DNA of 64,000 bases, taken from contig MEGD01000002.1 of assembly GCA_001725355.1 (NCBI GenBank), positions 1-64,000 of the forward strand, read 5' to 3'. Shown piece by piece: positions 45,589 to 54,626 of the stretch. Numbering within the stretch: the stretch's first letter is position 1; each line of letters starts with the position of its first letter. The notes beneath the pieces were generated by a model. The model was not told where the DNA came from. It did no database searches and saw nothing but the letters and a program-made list of their open reading frames with translations. Made by a program: the position numbers and the translations under genes. Origin of the DNA: Novosphingobium sp. SCN 66-18 (GTDB taxonomy: Bacteria; Pseudomonadota; Alphaproteobacteria; Sphingomonadales; Sphingomonadaceae).

Positions 45589-48177
45589 ATGGCCAGTCCC
45601 CTGCCAGGAAGACGACACGGGACAGCCGGGGATGGTGTGGTCAAGGCGGTGCTTGGCCCGACCAACACCGGCAAGACCCATCTCGCGATCGAGCGGCTGT
45701 GCGCCCATTCCAGTGGCGCGATCGGCTTTCCGCTGCGCCTGCTGGCGCGCGAGGTCTATGACCGGGTCTGCGCGATCAAGGGCGCGGACCGCGTCGCGCT
45801 GATAACCGGCGAGGAGCGGATCGAGCCGAAGGACGCCCGCTGGCTGCTCTGCACCGCCGAAGCGATGCCATCGCGCCCCGATCTCGCCTTCGTCGCGCTC
45901 GACGAAGCGCAGCTTTCCGCCGATCCGGAGCGCGGGCATATTTTCACCGACCGGCTGCTCCACACGCGCGGGCGCGAGGAGACGATGCTGCTGGGCTCCG
46001 CCACGCTGGAGCCGATGGTCCGCGCGCTGGTGCCCGAAGCGGACGTGATCGGCCGGCCGCGCTTTTCGACGCTCAGCCATGTCGGCGCGAAGAAGCTTTC
46101 GCGCATCCCCCCGCGCAGCGCGATCGTCGCCTTCTCGGCCGAACAGGTCTATGCCATGGCCGAAATGCTGCGCCGCTTCCGGGGCGGCGCGGCGGTGGTC
46201 ATGGGCGCGCTGAGCCCGCAGACGCGCAACGCGCAGGTGGCGATGTACCAGGCGGGCGAGGTCGATTACCTCGTCGCCACCGACGCGATCGGCATGGGCC
46301 TGAACCTCGATGTCCACCACGTCGCCTTCGCCGGCCTGTCCAAGTTCGACGGCCATCGCCAGCGGCGGCTGACCACGGCGGAAATGGCGCAGATCGCGGG
46401 CCGCGCAGGACGCCACCAGCGCGACGGCACTTTCGGCACGCTGGCGGGCACGGGGGCGGGCACGGGCGGGCACGATCCGGAATTCACGCCCGAGGAAGTC
46501 TTCGCGATCGAGGAACACCGGTTTCCGCCGCTGACCCGCCTGTTCTGGCGCGAGGCGGAGCCGCGCTTCGATTCGCTGGCCACGCTGATCGCGGATCTGG
46601 AAAGCCCGCCGCCCCGGCCCGAACTGGCCACCCCGCCGCAGGCGATCGACCTGGCCGTCCTGAAACGGCTGGCGGAGGAGCCGGACACCGCCGGCACGGT
46701 GCGCGGGCGTGGTGCGGTCCAGCGCTTCTGGGCGGCCTGTTCGCTTCCCGATTTCCGCCAGCAGGGCGCCGAAACCCATGCCCGCTTCGTCGCGCGGCTG
46801 TGGCAGGATCTGCGCCATGGCTATCTGGGCGCGGACTACGTGGCGCAGGCGATCGCCGCGCTCGACAACCCGTCCGGGGACATCGACACGCTGCAGGGGC
46901 GCATCGCGGCGATCCGCAGCTGGTCCTACATCGCGCAACGGCCCGACTGGGTGCTGGCGCGCGACGAGATGGCGGCGCGCGCCCGCGCCGTGGAAACGCG
47001 GCTGTCCGATGCCTTGCACGCGCGCCTGACCGAACGCTTCGTCAACCGCCGCACCACGCTGCTGATGCGCAAGACCGGCGCCGACGCCGCGTTCCTGCCC
47101 GTCCGGCTCGACGAGGCGGGGGCGGTGCTGGTGGACGACGAGGCGATCGGCCACCTCGAAGGCTTCCGCTTCGTGGTCGATCCACTGGCCCGCGCGGCGG
47201 ATCGCAAGCTGCTGCTGGCGGCGGCGGAGCGGCATTTGCCGGGCTTGCTGGCCACCCGCGCGCAGGCGCTGGTCCGCGATGCCGGAACGGCGGAGGGAAT
47301 CACCCTCGCCGACGGCGCGCTGCGCTGGAACGGCATCACGGTGGCGCGGCTGGAGAAGGGCCGCACGCTGCTGGAGCCGCGCATCCGGATCGACGCGGCG
47401 CTCGACCGGTTGCCGTCCCCGGTCCGGCAGGGCGTGGAAACCGCGCTCACCGAATGGCTGGCGCGCCATGGCGAAAGGCCGCTGGAACCCTTGCGCAAGA
47501 TTGCCGAAACCGGGCGCGATCCGGCCTCCGGACCGACGCTGCGCGCGCTGTTGCTGCGTCTGGTGGAAGGTGGCGGCGTGCTGGCGCGCGCCGAAGCCGG
47601 GCTGGAGCGGCTCGACGATCGCCAGCGCACGGCGCTGCGCGGGCTGGGCGTTCGCGTGGGCGCGCTGGACCTTTACGTGCCGGGCGCGCTGCGGCCCGCC
47701 GCCATGATCCTGTGGAGCGCGCTGGCGCGCGTCTGGGGGCTGGAACACGGCGCGCCACCCGATGCCATGCAGCCCGTGATTCGGGGCGGCAGGGAGATAC
47801 CAGTCGGCTACCGCGCCGCCGGATCGCAGGCGATTCGCGTGGATCTGGCCGAAAAGCTGCTCCACGCCGCCCACCGCACACGCACGGAAGGCGCGATCGG
47901 CGGCAGGACGCGCCGCTTCGCGCTCGATCCGGCGCTGGCGCGGTCGATGGGGCTGACCACCGCCAGCTATGCGGCGCTGCTGCGCGCGGCGGGCTTCCGC
48001 GCGTGGCCCCCGCGCCCGCTGGCCGAAGGCGCCGCGGGGCCGCCCGCGCCGCCGCTGTGGGACTGGCGCCCCCCGCGCCCGCGCGAAGAACGCCGGCCCG
48101 AAGCCGCCCGCCCCCGGCCCGACAGCGCCTTCGCCGCCCTGGCGGAATGGTTGGCGGCCGAACCGGTGGGGCGCTGA
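45589..48177 (+). CDS. SUV3-like ATP-dependent RNA helicase
   Basis: 862 residues. Superfamily 2 helicase with motif I VLGPTNTGKTHLAIERL, LALDEAQ-type motif II (FVALDEAQLSADPERG), LLGSATLEPM and TDAIGMGLNLDVHHV, IAGRAGRHQRDG. This build matches bacterial relatives of the mitochondrial RNA helicase SUV3. The C-terminal 400 residues are a helical extension with a proline/arginine-rich end. Its stop overlaps the start of the S4 protein gene, an RNA-binding partner in the same operon. ATG 45589 starts after the rpoZ terminator. Confidence 0.9.
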   Translation: MASPLPGRRHGTAGDGVVKAVLGPTNTGKTHLAIERLCAHSSGAIGFPLRLLAREVYDRVCAIKGADRVALITGEERIEPKDARWLLCTAEAMPSRPDLAFVALDEAQLSADPERGHIFTDRLLHTRGREETMLLGSATLEPMVRALVPEADVIGRPRFSTLSHVGAKKLSRIPPRSAIVAFSAEQVYAMAEMLRRFRGGAAVVMGALSPQTRNAQVAMYQAGEVDYLVATDAIGMGLNLDVHHVAFAGLSKFDGHRQRRLTTAEMAQIAGRAGRHQRDGTFGTLAGTGAGTGGHDPEFTPEEVFAIEEHRFPPLTRLFWREAEPRFDSLATLIADLESPPPRPELATPPQAIDLAVLKRLAEEPDTAGTVRGRGAVQRFWAACSLPDFRQQGAETHARFVARLWQDLRHGYLGADYVAQAIAALDNPSGDIDTLQGRIAAIRSWSYIAQRPDWVLARDEMAARARAVETRLSDALHARLTERFVNRRTTLLMRKTGADAAFLPVRLDEAGAVLVDDEAIGHLEGFRFVVDPLARAADRKLLLAAAERHLPGLLATRAQALVRDAGTAEGITLADGALRWNGITVARLEKGRTLLEPRIRIDAALDRLPSPVRQGVETALTEWLARHGERPLEPLRKIAETGRDPASGPTLRALLLRLVEGGGVLARAEAGLERLDDRQRTALRGLGVRVGALDLYVPGALRPAAMILWSALARVWGLEHGAPPDAMQPVIRGGREIPVGYRAAGSQAIRVDLAEKLLHAAHRTRTEGAIGGRTRRFALDPALARSMGLTTASYAALLRAAGFRAWPPRPLAEGAAGPPAPPLWDWRPPRPREERRPEAARPRPDSAFAALAEWLAAEPVGR

Positions 48178-48479
48178 TGGCCGCGGGGCTGCGGATCGAC
48201 AAGCTGCTGTGGTTCCTGCGCCTCGCCAAAACGCGCGCGCTGGCGCAGGATTGGGCGCAGGCGGGGCACATCCGGCTTAACGGACGGCGCGTGGAGCGCG
48301 CGCACCAGGGCGTTTCCGCCGGCGATATTCTCGTGGTTCCGCTGGGTTCGGCGGTGCGCGTGATCGAGATTCTGGCGCTTCCGGAGCGGCGCGGCCCCGC
48401 TCCCGAAGCACAAGCATGCTATCGGGTGCTTGACGATACGCCCCCCTCGCCTCTAGCACGGCCCGAAACGCGTACCTGA
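48177..48479 (+). CDS. S4-domain RNA-binding protein (HslR-like)
   Basis: 100 residues. S4 domain: [40 protein letters not shown] and [16 protein letters not shown]. Same size and layout as Hsp15/HslR, which rescues stalled 50S subunits. TGATG overlap with the helicase gene indicates co-translation. Fourteen bases before fdxA. Confidence 0.9.
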   Translation: MAAGLRIDKLLWFLRLAKTRALAQDWAQAGHIRLNGRRVERAHQGVSAGDILVVPLGSAVRVIEILALPERRGPAPEAQACYRVLDDTPPSPLARPETRT

Positions 48480-48493
48480 GGGATAATCACGCC

Positions 48494-48832
48494 ATGACTT
48501 ATGTTGTGACCGACGCCTGCATCCGCTGCAAATTCATGGACTGCGTCGAGGTCTGCCCGGTGGACTGCTTCTACGAGGGCGAGAACATGCTCGTGATCAA
48601 CCCCAGCGAGTGCATCGACTGCGGCGTGTGCGAGCCGGAATGCCCCGCCGAAGCGATCCTGCCCGATACCGAAAGCGGCCTGGAACAGTGGCTTGAGCTG
48701 AACGCCAAGTATTCGGCGGAATGGCCGAACATCACCGCCAAGAAGGATGCTCCGGCCGACGCCGACGAGCACAAGGGCGAGGAAGGCAAGTTCGACAAGT
48801 ACTTCTCGGCCGAACCCGGCGAGGGCGATTGA
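48494..48832 (+). CDS. fdxA: Seven-iron ferredoxin FdxA
   Basis: 112 residues. Cysteines in [19 protein letters not shown] and [16 protein letters not shown] place one [3Fe-4S] and one [4Fe-4S] cluster, the normal FdxA arrangement. The C-terminal tail [14 protein letters not shown] is a family feature. Electron carrier of unknown partner. It follows the S4 gene closely and ends before a hairpin. Confidence 0.96.
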   Translation: MTYVVTDACIRCKFMDCVEVCPVDCFYEGENMLVINPSECIDCGVCEPECPAEAILPDTESGLEQWLELNAKYSAEWPNITAKKDAPADADEHKGEEGKFDKYFSAEPGEGD

Positions 48833-48895
48833 TCCGCGCCCCAGCCGCGCGCCCGTAACCGCCCCAGATCGGGACTAGTCCAAAACAGACTGAAA

Positions 48896-48919
48896 TTCCC
48901 GCGCCATCGGGCGCGGGAA
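48896..48919. other. Perfect hairpin after fdxA
   Basis: TTCCCGCGCC-ATCG-GGCGCGGGAA, 10-bp arms, 63 bp after the fdxA stop. No strong T-tract on the plus strand; likely the 3' end structure or a Rho-assisted terminator for the helicase-S4-fdxA operon. Confidence 0.5.
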
Positions 48920-48970
48920 ACTCTACGTTGCGTCCCCGAAAAGAATGAATCTGACGGGGGTCGGAACCAG

Positions 48971-49243
48971 GTGTCTGAAATCGCAATATATGCGGGAATC
49001 GCTTTCCTGTCGGCCACGGTCGGCTTCTTCGCGGGCGCGCTGATGGCGATATCCAAAATCTCCTATCTGGAAAATCGCCTTTCGCTGAACGAACGCGAAG
49101 TGGAGAGACTCGCCACCCGGGCCGAAGCGCTGCTGGTGGCGATGGGGCGGATCGCCACGCCGTCCGAAGAACGGGCCAGCCCCGACCCGTCCGTCTCCAC
49201 AGCGGCGGGAATCGCCAGAACGGCCTTGCACGCGCTTCGCTGA
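48971..49243 (+). CDS. Small membrane protein with a coiled-coil tail (uncertain)
   Basis: 90 residues from GTG 48971. One hydrophobic helix (AIYAGIAFLSATVGFFAGAL) followed by YLENRLSLNEREVERLATRAEALL, a probable coiled coil, and a disordered end. Composition and hydropathy are like real small membrane proteins and no gene stands on the other strand, but no family is recognised and GTG without a clear ribosome-binding site is weak. Confidence 0.5.
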   Translation: MSEIAIYAGIAFLSATVGFFAGALMAISKISYLENRLSLNEREVERLATRAEALLVAMGRIATPSEERASPDPSVSTAAGIARTALHALR

Positions 49244-49306
49244 CGCAGCGTCAAGCCGCCGGCCGCCCCGCGAAAACAAGGAACCGTGGAGATTCTCCGC
49301 CGGGAC

Positions 49307-49336
49307 TGGAAATTTTCCACAAAAACGTTATATACT
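49307..49336 (+). promoter_or_regulatory. Probable promoter region of carD
   Basis: TATACT at 49331-49336 as -10, preceded by the symmetric TGGAAA-T-TTTCCA (49307-49319), in the only A+T-rich stretch of the 283-bp gap. There is no standard -35 at 17 bp, so the symmetric element may bind an activator or the site may be only a -10. Confidence 0.45.
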
Positions 49337-49527
49337 CGCGCGTGCGGCATGGTCCCGGCCATGCGTCGCATTTCACGAAGATAAGGCAGGACACAAAGGC
49401 AGCACAAAAAAGGGGTCGCAGACCGCTTGTTGAAGGCCGCCCGCGAAGCAATGCGGGCATCGGGCGCAATACGCGCACCGGGGCCTCCTCCGCCGCCACA
49501 TCCTAGCCCGTGTCGAAAGGGTAACCA

Positions 49528-50052
49528 ATGGCAGCCAAGGCTCTTGCCTTCGATGTTGGGGATTACGTCGTCTATCCGAAGCACGGCGTCGGCCGGGTGG
49601 TCGAATTGCAGAACGAAGAAATCGCCGGAATGACGCTGGAGCTTTACGTGCTCCGTTTCGAGAAGGAACGCATGACGCTGCGCGTTCCGGTCAACAAGGT
49701 CGAAGCCATCGGCATGCGCAAGCTGTCTTCGGACAAGACGCTGCGCGAAGCGCTGGATACGCTGAAGGGCAAGCCCAAGGTCAAGCGCACCATGTGGTCG
49801 CGCCGCGCACAGGAATACGAAGCCAAGATCAATTCGGGCGACCTCGTTTCGATCGCGGAAGTCACGCGCGACCTGTTCCGCGCGGACGACCAGCCGGAAC
49901 AGAGCTATTCCGAACGCCAGATCTTCGAAGCGGCCTCTTCGCGCCTCGCCCGCGAACTGGCGGCGATGGAAAAGACCGATGAACCGGCCGCGCTCAAGAA
50001 GATCCTCGCGATCCTGAACGAATACGCGCCGAAGTACTACGAAACCGCCTGA
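49528..50052 (+). CDS. carD: CarD-family transcription regulator
   Basis: 174 residues. N-terminal RNA-polymerase-interaction domain (GDYVVYPKHGVGRVVELQNEEIAG) and a helical C-terminal DNA-binding domain (TMWSRRAQEYEAKINSGD, AEVTRDLFR, YSERQIFEAASSRLARELA). CarD binds RNA polymerase and stabilises open complexes at rRNA and other promoters. AAGGGTAACC stands before ATG 49528. Monocistronic: own promoter and strong terminator. Confidence 0.96.
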   Translation: MAAKALAFDVGDYVVYPKHGVGRVVELQNEEIAGMTLELYVLRFEKERMTLRVPVNKVEAIGMRKLSSDKTLREALDTLKGKPKVKRTMWSRRAQEYEAKINSGDLVSIAEVTRDLFRADDQPEQSYSERQIFEAASSRLARELAAMEKTDEPAALKKILAILNEYAPKYYETA

Positions 50053-50102
50053 CGCCAAGGCCGGGCCATACGGTCCGGCCGGGTTTCACGCCCGTTTCCA
50101 CG

Positions 50103-50140
50103 AAAAGGGGTCGCCGGGAAGCCGGCGGCCCCTTTTGTGT
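50103..50140 (+). terminator. Rho-independent terminator after carD
   Basis: Fifteen-base arms (50103-50117 and 50122-50136), AAAAGGGG at the foot and CCCCTTTT at the end, loop of four. The symmetric A/T ends make it work in both directions. Confidence 0.88.
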
Positions 50141-50252
50141 TGCCGCGCTGGCGTCGTCCAGATGCCGATGCGCGCCGACGAGCGACATGGCCCTGGGAGG
50201 CGAAGCTGTAGTATATGAGCAATACACATTCCCTCCCGGTGGAGACCATCGC

Positions 50253-50996
50253 ATGTTCGCCAATCTTGCCCGTGCCCTGGCGGGCGTAGCCGCCGTCGGT
50301 CTCGGCGCCGCGCTGGCCGGCTGTTCGTCCGACGCGCACGTCACCATCGACGGTGTCAGCGGCGTGCCGCTGGCGCAGCTGGATACCTCGGGCAAGGCGC
50401 CGGACACGATCACCCTGCTCGGCCCCGATACCGTCCGTGTCACCGGCGGGGACCGGCTGGCGATTACCGTCGATGGCGATCCGGCGACCAAGGACCAGCT
50501 CCGCTTCACCCTGAAGGACGGCAACCTCGGCATCGCGCGCGAAAAGCACGGATTCGGCCAAGGCGGCACCGTGACCATCAACGTGGTCGTTCCGCCGTTG
50601 CAGGGGATCGTGCTGATGGGCTCGGGCACCGTCCACAGCGACGCCCTGCATGGAGAAGACGCCAGGGTGGTGATCGCCGGCTCCGGAAGCGTGGATAGCA
50701 CCCGCGTCGATGTCGGCACGCTCAAGGTCGACGTGCTGGGTCCGGGAACCGTGCGGGCGGCCGGCCATGCCAGGAACCTGGCGCTGACCATCGGCGGATC
50801 GGGCAATGCCGACCTTTCCGGCCTCTCGGTCGATGCGGCGAAGGCCGACGTCGCCGGTTCGGGCAGCGGCCGGTTCGCGTCGGACGGTACCGTGGATGCC
50901 TCGATCCTGGGCAGCGGCGACATTCACGTGCGCGGGCGCGCGACCTGCACGGTCAAGACGCTGGGTTCGGGCAAGCTGGTCTGCCAGCCCGCCTGA
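50253..50996 (+). CDS. GIN-domain (DUF2807) lipoprotein
   Basis: 247 residues. Signal peptide with lipobox AALAGCSS, then the repeated beta-strand pattern of DUF2807 (GIN domain): GSGTVHSDALHGEDARVV, IAGSGSVDSTRVDVG, IGGSGNADLSGLSVD and GSGSGRFASDG repeat about every 20-25 residues and build a beta helix. Function unknown. ATG 50253 has GGTGGAGA upstream. Its stop lies in a 15-bp tandem repeat. Confidence 0.85.
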   Translation: MFANLARALAGVAAVGLGAALAGCSSDAHVTIDGVSGVPLAQLDTSGKAPDTITLLGPDTVRVTGGDRLAITVDGDPATKDQLRFTLKDGNLGIAREKHGFGQGGTVTINVVVPPLQGIVLMGSGTVHSDALHGEDARVVIAGSGSVDSTRVDVGTLKVDVLGPGTVRAAGHARNLALTIGGSGNADLSGLSVDAAKADVAGSGSGRFASDGTVDASILGSGDIHVRGRATCTVKTLGSGKLVCQPA

Positions 50997-51031
50997 AATT
51001 GGGCCGCCTGAAACTGGCCCGCCTAAAGCCG
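50987..51031. repeat. Three tandem 15-bp units between convergent genes
   Basis: Units at 50987-51001, 51002-51016 and 51017-51031, consensus GCCCGCCTGAAACTG. The first contains the stop of the GIN gene, so stop codons repeat in register. The third decays. The next gene ends at 51033. Confidence 0.75.
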
Positions 51032-51032
51032 T

Positions 51033-52001
51033 TCAGGCGGCGGCGCGGCGCAACCTGTCGTTGATGGCAACGCCGATGCCCCGGTCCGGGATCGGCGCCA
51101 CGGCGATCCGGCGCCGCGCATCGTCCGCCGCCAGATGCAGGCAGGCGTAGAGTCGCGCCGCCGCTTCCGCGAGATCGCCGCTGCGCGACAGCGAGACATC
51201 GCCGGCAACCGCGCCGAAGCCGATCAGGAATTCGTCCGGCTCGGCGTCCGGCGCGTCGAGGCGGACGGGCTTTCCCGGCGCATAGTGGCTCGCCAATTGC
51301 CCCGGCGCCTCGATACCGCGACGATCCTGCGCGCGGCCGGCATGCTCTTCGCCCAGCACCGCGGCGATCCGCGCCTCCTCGATCGGGCCGGGCCGCAGGA
51401 TCGCCCACGATCCATCCGCGCGCAGGCCGACGATGGTCGATTCGATCCCCTGCGCCGTCTCTCCCCCGTCGAGAATCAGGCCGACCCGGTCGCCCAGCGA
51501 GGCGCGCACGTGCGCGGCGCTGGTGGGGCTGACCGCGCCGCTGCGATTCGCCGAAGGCGCGGCAAGCGGCAGCCCGCTTTCGCGCAGCAGCGCCTGCATC
51601 ACCGGATGCGCGGGGCAGCGGAGCGCCACCGTGGGCAGGCCGGCGCTGACCGCCATGGCAAGCCGCGCACCGGGCAGGCGCGGCAAGACCATGGTCAGCG
51701 CGCCCGGCCAGAACGCGGCGGCGAGCGCCTCGGCCCGGTCGTCGAAGGCGGCGAGCGCCCTTGCCGCTACGGCATCGGGAATATGGACGATCAGCGGATT
51801 GAAATCGGGGCGGCCCTTGGCGCGATAGATGCCCGCCACGGCGGCATCGTCGTCGGCCCGGGCGGCGAGGCCATAGACGGTTTCCGTGGGCACGGCGACC
51901 GCCCCCCCGGCCGCCAGCAGCCGCGCCGCCGCGGCAATGCCGGCGGCATCGGCGGCGCGCAGGTTGCCCGGTCCGCCGTGGGAAATCTTTGTACCGTCCA
52001 T
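51033..52001 (-). CDS. tsaC: L-threonylcarbamoyladenylate synthase (Sua5/YrdC type)
   Basis: 322 residues, the long Sua5 form with an extra C-terminal domain. Makes threonylcarbamoyl-AMP for the t6A base of tRNAs. AVPTETVYGLAARADDDAAV, YRAKGRPDFNPLIVHI, AFWPGALTMVLPR and PLAAPSANRSGAVSPT are diagnostic; STIVGLRADGSWAILRPGPI follows. The Sua5 domain starts at about 215 (ASHYAPGKPVRL). ATG 52001 is 60 bp from a divergent acyl-CoA dehydrogenase. Confidence 0.95.
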   Translation of the reverse strand: MDGTKISHGGPGNLRAADAAGIAAAARLLAAGGAVAVPTETVYGLAARADDDAAVAGIYRAKGRPDFNPLIVHIPDAVAARALAAFDDRAEALAAAFWPGALTMVLPRLPGARLAMAVSAGLPTVALRCPAHPVMQALLRESGLPLAAPSANRSGAVSPTSAAHVRASLGDRVGLILDGGETAQGIESTIVGLRADGSWAILRPGPIEEARIAAVLGEEHAGRAQDRRGIEAPGQLASHYAPGKPVRLDAPDAEPDEFLIGFGAVAGDVSLSRSGDLAEAAARLYACLHLAADDARRRIAVAPIPDRGIGVAINDRLRRAAA

Positions 52002-52061
52002 GCCTTGCCGCTATAGCGCGCGCCACGCTCTGCCAAGGAAAACCAAGCGAGGGGAACTGCG

Positions 52062-53780
52062 ATGGATTTCACGCCACCCACCACCGACCAGGTGCTTGCC
52101 CTGCGCGTCAGCGCCGGGATCGAGGAGCTGGCGGCGCACGAACGCTTCGAGGCTGCCAGCCCCGATCTGGTGGAAGCCATCGTGGAAGGCATCGGCGCGC
52201 TGGCCGCCGGCGAATGGGCACCGCTCAACCGGCTGGGCGACACCGAGGGCGCGAAATGGAAAGATGGCGCGGTAACGCTGCCCGCCGGCTTCGCCGACGC
52301 CTACCGCGCGTTCGTCGAGCAGGGCTGGAACGCGATCGCCGGGCCGGTCGATCATGGCGGACAGGGCCTTCCTTTCGCGCTGGCGACCTGCGTGCTCGAG
52401 ACGCTGGGCGCGGCCAACATGGGCTTCGCCCTGCTGCCGATGCTCACCGTCGGCGCGATCGAGGCGCTGGATCACCACGGCAGCGAAGCCCAGAAGGCGC
52501 TATACCTGCCCAAGCTGGTCAGCGGCGAATGGTCGGGCACGATGAACCTGACCGAGCCGCAGGCCGGGTCCGACGTGGGCGCGCTGCGCAGCACCGCCGT
52601 ACCGATCACCGAAGGCCCGCACGCCGGCAAATACCGCATCGCCGGCACCAAGATCTTCATCACCTTCGGCGAACATGACCTTGCCGAGAACATCATCCAC
52701 CTGGTTCTCGCTCGCACTCCCGGCGCCCCGGCCGGCACGCGCGGCATCTCGCTGTTCATCGTGCCCAAGTTCCACGTCAACCCCGACGGCACCCCCGGTG
52801 AACGCAACGACGTGCGCTGCGTCTCGATCGAGCACAAGCTGGGCATCCACGCCTCGCCCACCTGCGTCATGTCCTATGGCGACCACGGCGAATGCATCGG
52901 CGAACTGGTGGGCCACGAGAACGAGGGCCTGAAGGCCATGTTCACGATGATGAATTCCGCCCGCATCAACGTGGGCAGCCAGGGCGTGCAGATCGCCGAA
53001 CGCGCCTATCAGCAGGCGCGGGCCTACGCGCGCGACCGCGTCCAGTCCGCCCGGGCGGGCGCGGCGGACAAGACACCGGTGGCGATCATCGAACACCCCG
53101 ACGTGCGCCGGATGCTGCTGCGGATGCGCGCGCTGACCGAAGGGGCGCGGGCGCTGCTCTATTACACCGCCGGCCAGATCGATCGCGGCACGCTGGGCAA
53201 CGAAGCCGCGCAGAAGCGGGCGGAAGTGCTGGTGCCCATGCTCAAGGCCTGGGGTACCGATGTCGGCTGCGAGGTGACCAGTCTGGGCGTGCAGGTCCAC
53301 GGCGGCATGGGCTTCATCGAGGAAACCGGCGCCGCGCAACACTATCGCGACGCGCGCATCGCGCCGATCTATGAAGGCACCAACGGCATCCAGGCCGCCG
53401 ACCTCGTCACCCGCAAGCTGGGTTACGAGAACGGCGGCGTGCTGCAGGCGCTGATGGCCGACATCATCGCGGAAATGGAAGACGTGCCCGAAGTCGCCGC
53501 GCTGGCGAGAGACGTGGCCGCGATCGCCACCTGGATGACCACCAGCGCCACGCTGGACGACCGGCTGGCCGGCAGCGTGCCGTTCACCACGATGTGCGCG
53601 GCGGCCGTGGCCGGCTGGCAGCTTGCCCGGCAGGCGCGGACCACGGGCGATGACGCCAAGACGGCGGTGACGATGTTCTTCAACCGCACCATCGTGCCCG
53701 AAATGCGCGGCCTTGGCTCGGCGGCCATGGCGGGCGCGGCGCTGGTCTATCAGCTGGATACCGACGCGCTGCTGGCATGA
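52062..53780 (+). CDS. Acyl-CoA dehydrogenase, long C-terminal form
   Basis: 572 residues, about 180 longer than classical enzymes because of an N-terminal extension and an extra C-terminal domain of the DmdC type. Landmarks are MNLTEPQAGSDVGALRSTA (FAD/CoA contact), HKLGIHASPTCVMSYG, INVGSQGVQIAERAYQQA, VQVHGGMGFIEETGAAQHYRD and PIYEGTNGIQAADLVTRKL (catalytic glutamate in YEGTNGI). It may act in beta-oxidation or on methylmercaptopropionyl-CoA; the exact substrate is not readable. It overlaps the next gene by ATGA. Confidence 0.92.
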   Translation: MDFTPPTTDQVLALRVSAGIEELAAHERFEAASPDLVEAIVEGIGALAAGEWAPLNRLGDTEGAKWKDGAVTLPAGFADAYRAFVEQGWNAIAGPVDHGGQGLPFALATCVLETLGAANMGFALLPMLTVGAIEALDHHGSEAQKALYLPKLVSGEWSGTMNLTEPQAGSDVGALRSTAVPITEGPHAGKYRIAGTKIFITFGEHDLAENIIHLVLARTPGAPAGTRGISLFIVPKFHVNPDGTPGERNDVRCVSIEHKLGIHASPTCVMSYGDHGECIGELVGHENEGLKAMFTMMNSARINVGSQGVQIAERAYQQARAYARDRVQSARAGAADKTPVAIIEHPDVRRMLLRMRALTEGARALLYYTAGQIDRGTLGNEAAQKRAEVLVPMLKAWGTDVGCEVTSLGVQVHGGMGFIEETGAAQHYRDARIAPIYEGTNGIQAADLVTRKLGYENGGVLQALMADIIAEMEDVPEVAALARDVAAIATWMTTSATLDDRLAGSVPFTTMCAAAVAGWQLARQARTTGDDAKTAVTMFFNRTIVPEMRGLGSAAMAGAALVYQLDTDALLA

Positions 53781-54598
53781 GTGACCATACCCCCTGGCTG
53801 ACCCGCATCGCCGAGGCGCTGGAACGGCTCGCACCGCCACCGCCGCCACCGGTCGACTGGCTGGCGCACCCCGCCTACGTCTGGCTGGGGCGCACGGCCC
53901 GGCCTGTCGTCCGGCTGGAAGCGCCCGCGCTGGACCTGATGCACGGCATCGACTTCCAGAAGGGCGCTGTGGTCGAGAACGTCGCCCGCCTGGCCCACGG
54001 CACGGCCGCGCACGACATGCTGCTGTGGGGATCGCGCGGCATGGGCAAGTCCGCCCTGTTGCGCGCCGCCACGCTGGCCGCGCAGAATGATCGGCCGGGC
54101 AGCATCGCGCTGGTGCAGGCCACGCCCGAGGCGGGCCTGGCCGACCTGTTCGCCCTGCTGCGCGGGATCGACCGCCGCTTCCTCGTCTTCCTCGACGACC
54201 TCGGCTTCGATGCGGCCGATGCCGATGGCGCGCGCCGGCTGCGCAGCTGGCTGGAAGGCGGCGTGGAAGCGCGCCCCGCCAACGTCCGCCTGGCCGTCAC
54301 CTCCAACCGCCGCGCGATCGTGGAACGCCATCTCAGCGAGCAGGACGATCCGATCAACCCGCGCGACGTGGTCGACGACCGGCTGGCGCTGGCCGACCGG
54401 TTCGGTCTGTCGCTGGGCTTCCACAATTGCTCGCAGGACGATTTCCTGGCGATCATCGGCGGATATGCCGCGCATTACGGGCTGGAATGGGAGCCGGCCG
54501 ACGCGCTGGAATGGTCTCGCCGGCGCGGTGGCCGCTCCGGGCGCGTGGCCTGGCAATATGTCAACGAACTGGCCGGGCGGACCGGGCGCGCGCTGTAA
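53777..54598 (+). CDS. DUF815 AAA-type ATPase
   Basis: 273 residues. DUF815 family: Walker A LLWGSRGMGKSALLRA at about 82-97, Walker B RFLVFLDDLGFD, sensor VRLAVTSNRRAIVERH, then DRFGLSLGFHNCSQDDFLAI. Proteins of this family have no settled role. ATGA overlap with the acyl-CoA dehydrogenase shows co-translation, an odd pairing. Confidence 0.9.
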   Translation: MSDHTPWLTRIAEALERLAPPPPPPVDWLAHPAYVWLGRTARPVVRLEAPALDLMHGIDFQKGAVVENVARLAHGTAAHDMLLWGSRGMGKSALLRAATLAAQNDRPGSIALVQATPEAGLADLFALLRGIDRRFLVFLDDLGFDAADADGARRLRSWLEGGVEARPANVRLAVTSNRRAIVERHLSEQDDPINPRDVVDDRLALADRFGLSLGFHNCSQDDFLAIIGGYAAHYGLEWEPADALEWSRRRGGRSGRVAWQYVNELAGRTGRAL

Positions 54599-54626
54599 GC
54601 CACGCGCCCGGTGCTTTTCCCGCGCC

